From Mariaggregatimicrobium sp964498785 (GTDB lineage Bacteria > Zhuqueibacterota > Zhuqueibacteria > Thermofontimicrobiales > Thiofontviventaceae), in the NCBI GenBank assembly GCA_964498785.1, contig CAZCJL010000071.1:1-34174 (forward strand): DNA of 34,174 bases, given 5' to 3'. The notes beneath the pieces were generated by a model, which was not told the origin of the DNA, ran no database searches, and was given only the letters and a program-made list of their open reading frames with translations. Shown one piece after another: positions 1 to 6,093 of the stretch; positions within the stretch are counted from its first letter, which is position 1, and each line of letters starts with the position of its first letter. Made by a program: the position numbers and the translations under genes.

Positions 1-48
1 TAATAATCAAGTATTTAATTCTGTCTAAAGCAAATTGTTGTCACGGAT

Positions 49-315
49 TCAGGTTTTAGCTAACGGTAAATAAACCGTTCTCTCAATTAAAATGCTCAGC
101 CCAACTGTAAAAACAATGGCGATCAAAAATGCCAAAAGCAACGGCAATTGTATGGCCTTATAAAAAGACAGCATCATATACGCTGAAAACATGTAAATGG
201 CTGCATAAGCGATATGGAAGATTCTGGTCGTATTATAAACCAGTGCAAATCCCAGCGCCGCAAGCGAGTAAATTGAGCCCATGATAATTCCATTTGCCAG
301 CAACTGTATCAGCAT
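49..315 (-). pseudogene. livH: Truncated LivH-like branched-chain amino acid ABC permease
   Basis: The 88 residues match the start of the LivH family of inner-membrane permeases, which import branched-chain amino acids or related substrates. The segment with MGSIYSLAALGFALVYNTTR and the following membrane helices is typical of the N-terminus. Family members are about 290 residues long, but this frame stops at TGA right after the segment ERTVYLPLAKT, where the conserved core normally continues. The remaining 48 bases to the window edge do not encode LivH-like residues in any frame, so a simple one-base frameshift is not visible. The ATG lies one base after the stop of the response regulator, with a GGAGG-type site inside that gene's end, so the two are translationally coupled. 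It is most likely a broken remnant, or the coding frame resumes beyond the window. Confidence 0.6.
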
Positions 316-316
316 C

Positions 317-685
317 CTAAGCCTTGTCCTCCAGAATCGCTATCAAACTGATCACATCAATCGGTTTCCTGAAAAAATGTTTCGCACCCAGGTTCAATGC
401 CTGCTCGGCATAGCTGAATTCCCGATAGGCGCTCATCATAAAAGTCGAGATTTCAGGCTTGTTCATTTTAATCCATTCGAGGATTTTCAATCCATCGATA
501 TTGTTTTCATCATCCTCATCCAGTCGAATATCGATTAATGCAATATTCACCTCATTTTTTAATTTTTCCAGCGCTTCATCATAATTTGCCGCTGTTAAAA
601 CTGTAAAATTTTTCTTCAAAGCAAATTCCAGAGACTTTAAATACATCAATTGATCGTCGATGATGAGAAGTGTTTTCATGTGCAA
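317..685 (-). CDS. Stand-alone response regulator receiver (CheY-like) protein
   Basis: This is a single receiver domain with no output domain, 122 residues (120 if the second ATG at 679 is used, which gives the canonical start MKTLLIIDDQ). The acidic pair is D10/D11, the phospho-acceptor is D52 in ALIDIRLDE, the switch Ser is S85 in MMSAY, and the conserved Lys is K107 in FRKP. Such proteins accept phosphate from a histidine kinase and act by protein contact. No kinase is present in the window. It immediately precedes the LivH-like fragment with a one-base gap, so the two form a transcription unit. No clear ribosome binding site distinguishes the two starts. Confidence 0.88.
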   Translation of the reverse strand: MHMKTLLIIDDQLMYLKSLEFALKKNFTVLTAANYDEALEKLKNEVNIALIDIRLDEDDENNIDGLKILEWIKMNKPEISTFMMSAYREFSYAEQALNLGAKHFFRKPIDVISLIAILEDKA

Positions 686-1364
686 GTCAAATTTTTAATC
701 TACTAATACATTGTTGTTAGCTAAAAATTCTAATGTTAGCTTCATAAGGTGTAAAGCAAACAAAAATTATTTGCAAAAATGAGACCATAGAATATTTTTC
801 ATAACATATTGTTTTTTAGTTCAAAAATAAAATGGACGAAAATCGATTATCGGATAAATCCGTAAATTTTTTGGATTATTCCGAATTTCCCGATTTGATT
901 ACCCCAGGCTCTATGCTAAATGCAAATTAATTTCATTTAATTTTTTATACAAATAAGATAATGTTTTTAAATAAGGATGTCAATATAAATTTTTAAAGAA
1001 ATAACGAAAAGCTATCCATTGCCATCAATATATTTGCAAAACCATGTGAAGGTAAGTTTACCAAGCAAATAAAATGTGTTCTGATGCAACCCGAAATGTT
1101 TCTCATAAATCTGCTTGGATTTAATTTTCCGATTACTAAATTCTATAAAAAGAATGCGTTTGCATCTCCATTTTTCACTTTGAAAAAAATTTTTCCAAAT
1201 CAGAAAAAAACCAGTCAAAAAAAAGAAACCTGAAAAACGAATAAATCTCTTAACTTATTATTTTTTCAAGCCTCACATTTTTCTCCTGCAACTGGAATAA
1301 TATTTGTTTATCATTCTCAGTCATTCCCACTTTATCTTTCCGAACACATCATTAAGGAGGAATT
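686..1364. other. AT-rich divergent intergenic region
   Basis: These 679 bases separate the response regulator (leftward) from the subtilase (rightward) and should carry both promoters. I see no convincing gene. The only ORF of note, at 1012-1218 on the minus strand, has a lysine/phenylalanine-rich translation typical of chance frames in AT-rich DNA. Visible structure is limited to a pair of GGAT-type dyads near 852-882 and a strong ribosome binding site (AAGGAGG at about 1353-1359) for the subtilase. Confidence 0.6.
852..882. promoter_or_regulatory. Two GGAT..TCC dyads spaced by two helical turns
   Basis: GGATAAATCC at 852-861 (a perfect dyad, flanked to CGGATAAATCCG) is followed by the related GGATTATTCC at 873-882. 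The start-to-start distance is 21 bp, about two turns of the helix. The arrangement resembles a tandem operator for a dimeric regulator in the divergent promoter region. No binding protein is known, and chance occurrence in AT-rich DNA is possible. Confidence 0.25.
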
Positions 1365-2510
1365 ATGAGAATTAGATTTTTGATTGTCTCTGCTCTGATT
1401 CTTTTCGTTTTTCTCATCGCTTGTGAAAAGTTCAACCAGCCCACTGGCATTCAGGAGCAACAACCAATCAGCCTGGCAAAACAGACTGCTGATGCAATTC
1501 CTGGACAATATATCATTGTGTTCAAGAACGATGTGACGGATGTGCCGAGCATCGTTCCCCAGGTTGCCCAGGAGCATGGTGCAATGGTTGAACATATCTA
1601 TCAATTCGCTTTAAAAGGATTTTCGGCAACGATGTCTGCTGCAGCCGCTGAAAATCTGGCAAAGGATGCCAGGGTGAAATATATCGAGCCGAATTATCGT
1701 GTCACAGTAGGACCTCCTCCAGGCGTTGGACCTGGCGGCGGTGGTGGTGGCGAAACGGTTCCCTGGGGCGTCACAAGAGTCGGTGGTCCCAAAGATGGAA
1801 CTGGAAAAACCGCCTGGGTCATCGATACGGGTATCGATTTGGACCACTCAGATTTGAATGTGGATGTCACTCGCAGCGCCAATTTTGTCACCCGTGGCAA
1901 GAATTCGCCAGATGATGGTAACGGACATGGCACCCATGTGGCAGGCACCATCGGCGCTATCGATAATGACATCGATGTCGTGGGTGTGGCAGCCAATGCG
2001 ACCCTGGTTGCGGTGCGAGTGCTGGACAGCGGTGGCTCTGGTTCGTATTCCTGGGTGATTGCAGGGGTGGATTATGTGGCGCAGAATGCAGCAGCAGGGG
2101 ATGTCGCCAATATGAGCCTTGGCGGACCGACATCGGATGCGCTGGATGATGCCATTCGAAACGCTGCGGATCAGGGCGTATTTTTCTCATTGGCAGCAGG
2201 AAACGATGGCGCTGATGCCAATAATTACTCACCTGCCAGGGTGGAATATAATCGGGTGTACACCATTTCTGCTATCGATGATGCGGATTACTTTGCATCG
2301 TGGAGCAACTGGGGCAATCCGCCGATCGAATTTGCAGCGCCTGGGGTCAGTATTTTATCCACAGCAAAAGGTGGCGGCACAACGACGATGAGCGGTACTT
2401 CGATGGCGGCGCCGCATGTGGCGGGTATTCTATTGTTGCAGACGCCAAAGAGCGATGGAACTGCCATCGGCGATCCAGATGGAAATCCCGATCCGATCGC
2501 TCACTTTTAA
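1365..2510 (+). CDS. Subtilisin-like serine protease (S8), lipoprotein with I9 propeptide
   Basis: A 381-residue secreted endopeptidase. Residues 1-20 form a lipoprotein signal ending in the lipobox LIAC (Cys20), so lipid anchoring is likely. An inhibitor-I9-type propeptide spans about 46-115 and is followed by a Gly/Pro linker at 116-129. The S8 catalytic domain has the full triad: D154 in VIDTGID, H188 in GNGHGTHVAG and S346 in SGTSMAAPHVAG, with the oxyanion Asn N280 in AAGN. The C-terminus with GDPDGNPDPIAHF resembles the natural end of related subtilases, so the gene looks complete. No C-terminal sorting domain is present. The start is supported by AAGGAGG just upstream. It converges on the sigma-54 regulator gene, with a hairpin-forming repeat between them. 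Its substrate is unknown. Confidence 0.93.
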   Translation: MRIRFLIVSALILFVFLIACEKFNQPTGIQEQQPISLAKQTADAIPGQYIIVFKNDVTDVPSIVPQVAQEHGAMVEHIYQFALKGFSATMSAAAAENLAKDARVKYIEPNYRVTVGPPPGVGPGGGGGGETVPWGVTRVGGPKDGTGKTAWVIDTGIDLDHSDLNVDVTRSANFVTRGKNSPDDGNGHGTHVAGTIGAIDNDIDVVGVAANATLVAVRVLDSGGSGSYSWVIAGVDYVAQNAAAGDVANMSLGGPTSDALDDAIRNAADQGVFFSLAAGNDGADANNYSPARVEYNRVYTISAIDDADYFASWSNWGNPPIEFAAPGVSILSTAKGGGTTTMSGTSMAAPHVAGILLLQTPKSDGTAIGDPDGNPDPIAHF

Positions 2511-2524
2511 TTTTTGAATAAAAA

Positions 2525-2603
2525 AAGCTGCAGCGAAATTTAATCCTCATTATAACCATCAATTATAAAGAAGTGGGAATGTATAACCCTTTCGCTGCAG
2601 CTT
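2525..2603. repeat. Long-loop inverted repeat between convergent genes, possible terminator
   Basis: Perfect 14-base arms at 2525-2538 (AAGCTGCAGCGAAA) and 2590-2603 pair across a 51-base spacer. The element sits between the subtilase stop and the stop of the convergent sigma-54 regulator. The loop is longer than in classical intrinsic terminators and the T-tracts are weak, so termination or 3'-end protection is inferred from position. Confidence 0.45.
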
Positions 2604-2609
2604 ATTTAT

Positions 2610-4559
2610 TTATCGATGAATCCCATACTCCTTCATTTTCCGCCACAACGTGGTGCGCCCAATATCCAAAATTTGAGCAACCTTCTCATAATCCCAGTCA
2701 TTGGAAAGCAGCGTCGCCTGAATTACCTCTTTTTCAATGTCCTTCAATGTCATCCGTTGCTTCACATTTTGACGTACGATCCCTGGCACAATTTCCCGCC
2801 GAATCGCATCGGGCAGGTCGCTGGAATGAATAAGGTTTCCAATTGCCAGCGCCACCGCTCGTTCGATGGCATTTTCCAGCTCTCGCACATTGCCGTACCA
2901 TGAGTAATTCAACAATAAACCTCGGGCATGATCGGTTAAACCTGTCACCTGCTTCTTCATTTTATCCGCATATTTGCCCATAAAATATTCAGCCAGTGGC
3001 AAAATATCTTCCCTGCGCTCCCGCAGCGGCGGGATATCGATATTGACCACATTGAGACGATAGAATAAATCCTGGCGAAATTTTTTCTGTTCAACCAGTT
3101 CAGCTAATTTTTGATTGGTTGCGGCGATCAATCGAACATCGATACGAATGGTTTCGTTGCTGCCGACCCGCTTGATTTCGCCCTCCTGCAACACCCGAAG
3201 CAGTTTGATCTGCAAGGCAGGCGAGGTATCGCCGATCTCATCTAAAAAAATAGTGCCCTGATGGGCTTCTTCAAATAAACCTTTTTTGGTGTAAGTCGCA
3301 CCTGTGAAGGCGCCTTTTTCGTGTCCGAATAGCTCGCTCTCCAACAGCGTTTCGGGCAGAGCGCCGCAGTTGACCACGATGAACGGTTTATCCCGCCGTG
3401 GGCTGCTCTGATGGATCGCCCTGGCAATGATCTCTTTGCCTGTTCCACTCTCGCCCTGAATCAGCACCGTGATATCAGTCTGCGAAATTCGGGCGATCAA
3501 TTCCAAAATCTGTTCCATGACAGGCGAACGGGCAACAATTTCACCGAATCGATAGCGCTCCTTTGAATAAAACCAGTTGAAAAATGATTTGAGTTCGGTC
3601 TCGATCAGTTCCTGAATTTCCAGCGCCTGATTTGTTTGCAATGAGCCATTTAGAAAATCAGCAATCGAATAAATATATAAATTGTAGATTCGACTCAATG
3701 CGCTTTCGCTGATGATGGTCGAATCCAGATTCACGATGAGCAACGGCTGGTTCTTGCGTTGGTGCATGATTCGGGTCAGCGCATCGGGCTGGAACAAATG
3801 GCGGGCGTCCTGATTCAGCCGAAAAATTACGTGACCTGCAGCCAATAATTCTGGCAATTGTTCGGGACCGACTCGTTCAGCCTGATGAGATGATTTGTAA
3901 AATTCTTGATTGGCATCTGCCGAGCTGAAGGCAAGCAGTTTTAATTGCGTTTCGGCAATCAATTGTTCCACGATGGGATAGGTGAACTCATTTTGCCCGA
4001 TGGCGAGAAATTTGAGTTTGTGAATATCACCAAATATTTTTGAGATCAACTGCTTGATCTGCTGGCTAATGGGGCGAGGGTCGAACAGCAGTTGCTCTTT
4101 TTTTATTTTGCCATGCAGCATCAGGGCGTCGTGATAAATTCGATTGATGACAGGACCTGCCAGGTTCTGGTCATTGGCAATTTCGATGCTCTGGTGGGTT
4201 TTTTGCAAAAAGTCATCCTGAAAATTGCCAGCCACAGGCTCGATACCCACAGCCAGTTGCAAAAAATGTTTGACCGCATCGGGTCCCTCTAGATCATGAA
4301 AAATAATCTCCTCATTTTCTTTGAGATGGAGAAATTTTCGGAAGAAATCGGCTAAATGTGCAGCGACTTTTTCCCGCTCATCCACCACAGCGAGAATCTC
4401 TTTTGACAGGCTGGAATTAACGAACATGAATTCGGCTTGCGGCTCTCTTTCGCCCAGTGGTCGGATAAAATCATAAAAAGAGCGGTTATCATCTGAAATA
4501 TTCTGCCACACCCGATCGGAGATGTTATGTCTATGTAAACCAAAAGCGATAATCTGCAT
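2610..4559 (-). CDS. Sigma-54 activator with glutamyl-tRNA reductase (HemA)-like sensor domain
   Basis: A 649-residue protein. The C-terminal half is a standard NtrC-class activator: Walker A GESGTGKE at 369-376, the sigma-54-contacting GAFTGA loop at 416-421, Walker B GTIFLDE at 435-441, GNVREL at 556-561 and a Fis-type helix-turn-helix at about 623-643. The N-terminal ~335 residues are not a receiver, GAF or PAS domain. They follow HemA from end to end: FGLHRHNIS near residue 6, NSSLSKEILAVVDE at 48-61 where HemA has STCNRTEIYAVVDD, GPVINRIYHDA at 135-145, KIFGDIHKLKFLAIG at 174-188, and LLIVNLDSTI plus YIYSIADF at 273-302. The catalytic Cys aligns with Ser50, and the GxGxxG NADPH loop is degraded to GQNEFT. 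The HemA dimerisation domain appears to be replaced by the AAA+ module. It is probably a sensor and not an enzyme; ligand and target promoters are unknown. It follows a HemX/CcsA-like gene. Confidence 0.85.
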   Translation of the reverse strand: MQIIAFGLHRHNISDRVWQNISDDNRSFYDFIRPLGEREPQAEFMFVNSSLSKEILAVVDEREKVAAHLADFFRKFLHLKENEEIIFHDLEGPDAVKHFLQLAVGIEPVAGNFQDDFLQKTHQSIEIANDQNLAGPVINRIYHDALMLHGKIKKEQLLFDPRPISQQIKQLISKIFGDIHKLKFLAIGQNEFTYPIVEQLIAETQLKLLAFSSADANQEFYKSSHQAERVGPEQLPELLAAGHVIFRLNQDARHLFQPDALTRIMHQRKNQPLLIVNLDSTIISESALSRIYNLYIYSIADFLNGSLQTNQALEIQELIETELKSFFNWFYSKERYRFGEIVARSPVMEQILELIARISQTDITVLIQGESGTGKEIIARAIHQSSPRRDKPFIVVNCGALPETLLESELFGHEKGAFTGATYTKKGLFEEAHQGTIFLDEIGDTSPALQIKLLRVLQEGEIKRVGSNETIRIDVRLIAATNQKLAELVEQKKFRQDLFYRLNVVNIDIPPLRERREDILPLAEYFMGKYADKMKKQVTGLTDHARGLLLNYSWYGNVRELENAIERAVALAIGNLIHSSDLPDAIRREIVPGIVRQNVKQRMTLKDIEKEVIQATLLSNDWDYEKVAQILDIGRTTLWRKMKEYGIHR

Positions 4560-4632
4560 AATTATTTTATTACTTTAAAAAACTTTGTTATTTTAACAAA
4601 ATTATTTGCCCAAAGATCAAAAACTTTTTCGG

Positions 4633-4662
4633 TCACGGAAAAAGAACTCTCACGGAAAAAGA
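4633..4662. repeat. Short direct repeat TCACGGAAAAAGA
   Basis: The 13-mer TCACGGAAAAAGA occurs at 4633-4645 and again at 4650-4662, 17 bases apart, in the leader between the HemX/CcsA-like gene and the HemA-sigma-54 gene. It may be a tandem binding site or a simple slippage product. The sequence alone does not decide. Confidence 0.4.
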
Positions 4663-4761
4663 CATAAGAATGTCAATTCCGTGTCCAAGTTTTTTTTCTT
4701 TTTGGTTTCCCGAAGTCGGAATTTCCACTCCATTCCAACTGGCTTGTCCAGTTGATGGTTT

Positions 4762-4801
4762 AATCCGTGCGAATCTGTGTCATCAGCGTTATCCGCGTTC
4801 T
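4762..4801. repeat. Degenerate tandem ATCnGnGT repeat
   Basis: Four imperfect units beginning with ATC start at 4763, 4773, 4782 and 4791 (ATCCGTGCGA, ATCTGTGTC, ATCAGCGTT, ATCCGCGTTC), a period of 9-10 bases. The tract lies between the HemX/CcsA-like and HemA-sigma-54 genes. Similar ATCTGTG/ATCCGCG tracts are, to my recollection, scattered between genes in several environmental bacterial genomes, so this may be a copy of an interspersed repeat family. It lacks coding potential. Confidence 0.45.
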
Positions 4802-4831
4802 ATTTTGGTTTCGGCTTTGCTGCGTTATGAA

Positions 4832-5656
4832 TTAAATAAATGAATGAATCTTTGAAAACAGGGTTGAAAACAGGACTACTGAAATCACGATCCAGCCGAA
4901 CCCGACGATGGATAAAATTGCCGCCCGATTGCCCTGCCAATCCCTGAAGTTGCGAAAATAGATGAAGGCAAAATAAATCAGCCAAGTGATAAAAACAGCG
5001 ATCAGCTTGGGATCCAGCGGCCATTTTGCGCCCCAGACTTGCGATGCCATGTGAATGCCGATCAAAATTCCAATGGTAATAAAGCTAACGCCGATCATGA
5101 TAGCAATGTTGCTCAGCCGATCCATCAATTCCAACGATGGCAGTCGAGAGAAGAAAAAACCGAGCTGCTTTTTTTGAATTTCACGGGACAACAAAATATA
5201 CATCACACTTGAAATAAATGAAATGGTGAATCCTGCATAGGCAAGTATCATGGCGAAAACATGCCATTCGTAAAAGCTCAGATCGGCTAATATGTCGGCA
5301 GGGCTTTTGGTGATATCAATAAAAATATTGGAAATAAGTTGGGCAAGGCAGGCAATCAAAATGATAATAACGCCTAATGATTTATCCTGTATTCTAAGCT
5401 CGATGATAAAATAAATCAAGACGAAAATAAATACGTAGGAGGTCATTACTTCAAACACGTTGCTAAAAGGCAGGCGGCTTGCACTACGCGTTAAAAAAAC
5501 TAAATAGTGTAGGTGAAATAATAATGTTAGCAATAATGCTTGCGCTAAAATACGATTCAATTTTTCTGAGCCAACAATGAAATGACGTGCATAGAATGAC
5601 AATAAAATTGTGTAAGCTATCAACACGCTCCATTTATAGCAAACCATCCATTCCAT
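4832..5656 (-). CDS. HemX/CcsA-like cytochrome c assembly-family membrane protein
   Basis: A 274-residue protein with about eight hydrophobic helices. It belongs to the CcsA/CcmC/HemX family. The hallmark WWD-like segment is at 207-217 as VWGAKWPLDPK (Trp208, Trp212, Asp215; the second Trp of WxWD is Leu), followed by the family-typical TWLIYF. Histidines that could bind heme include H48/H50, H132 in EWHVF and H202. True CcsA exports heme for cytochrome c maturation. HemX of this family is encoded next to hemA in Gram-positive and some other genomes and affects HemA levels. The next gene downstream, 272 bases away, is the HemA-like sigma-54 regulator, so a HemX-like role as its membrane partner is the better inference. 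AAGGAT upstream of the first ATG supports this start. Confidence 0.82.
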   Translation of the reverse strand: MEWMVCYKWSVLIAYTILLSFYARHFIVGSEKLNRILAQALLLTLLFHLHYLVFLTRSASRLPFSNVFEVMTSYVFIFVLIYFIIELRIQDKSLGVIIILIACLAQLISNIFIDITKSPADILADLSFYEWHVFAMILAYAGFTISFISSVMYILLSREIQKKQLGFFFSRLPSLELMDRLSNIAIMIGVSFITIGILIGIHMASQVWGAKWPLDPKLIAVFITWLIYFAFIYFRNFRDWQGNRAAILSIVGFGWIVISVVLFSTLFSKIHSFI

Positions 5657-5808
5657 TTAAAATCCTTAGCTTGATACAAATTTTCTATTAAGATTCAAAT
5701 TTAACATAAACTGACAATAAAATCAAGAGAAAAATGTTTGAGGAACAAGGAAAGTAAATGAGAGGCAACAACCACTCCGGCAGAATGAATTGACTAAAAT
5801 AACGGTTT

Positions 5809-6027
5809 TTAAAACGCTCGAAATGTTCCTGTCACTTCCACCTTTACTTCATAACCTTCGATTCTGTCCGGAACTTGCTCTTTTACCTGTTGACTCAATA
5901 TAGCAACAAGTACTTTAATGCAGGGACTTCCATTGCAAAGTCCCTGTCCTGTACCAACGACGTCGGGAATTGACATTAACCCGGGAGTATGTTTTTTTAG
6001 GACTTGTTCGATTGATTTGGAAGTCAA
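5809..6027 (-). CDS. Small protein resembling the N-terminal domain of the adjacent protease
   Basis: I choose the TTG at 6027, preceded by GAAAGG, giving 72 residues. The open frame extends to 6078, but that extension lies inside a 12-bp hairpin and has no ribosome binding site. The protein has no signal peptide. Its core, PDVVGTGQGLCNGSPCIKVL followed by VPDRIEGYEVKVEVTGTFRA, aligns with residues about 78-126 of the protease encoded just upstream (GIVGTATGLDDNGRLVVKV, then LPADLDGIPVKEEVTGKF). It is therefore a free-standing copy of that pre-protease domain. A propeptide-like inhibitor or chaperone role is conceivable but unproven. The stand-alone version contains two Cys (in GLCNGSPC) that the protease copy lacks. 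It is probably co-transcribed with the protease. Confidence 0.72.
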   Translation of the reverse strand: MTSKSIEQVLKKHTPGLMSIPDVVGTGQGLCNGSPCIKVLVAILSQQVKEQVPDRIEGYEVKVEVTGTFRAF

Positions 6028-6049
6028 TTGTTTTTTCCTTTCATTATTA

Positions 6050-6082
6050 ACCCTTGCGAAGATATTAAACCTTCGCAAGGGT
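6050..6082 (-). other. 12-bp stem-loop between protease and small protein
   Basis: Perfect 12-base arms at 6050-6061 (ACCCTTGCGAAG) and 6071-6082 enclose a 9-base loop. The hairpin starts 12 bases after the protease stop and is followed on the minus strand by AATAATGAAAGG rather than a T-run. An intercistronic processing or mRNA-stabilising element is more likely than a terminator. It also argues against a start codon at 6078. Confidence 0.6.
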
Positions 6083-6093
6083 ATACAGAATTA

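Noticed and set aside
1012..1218. 68-residue ORF on the minus strand in the 686-1364 gap
   Set aside because: Lys/Phe-rich composition of a chance frame in AT-rich DNA, no ribosome binding site and no recognisable domain.
1293..1308. Sigma-54-like sequence TGGAATAATATTTGTT upstream of the subtilase
   Set aside because: GG and G have correct spacing, but the -12 GC is GT and the -24 block lacks GCAC; too weak to call.
6028..6078. Upstream start of the small protein at 6078
   Set aside because: It is a TTG inside the arm of a 12-bp hairpin without a ribosome binding site; the TTG at 6027 follows GAAAGG.
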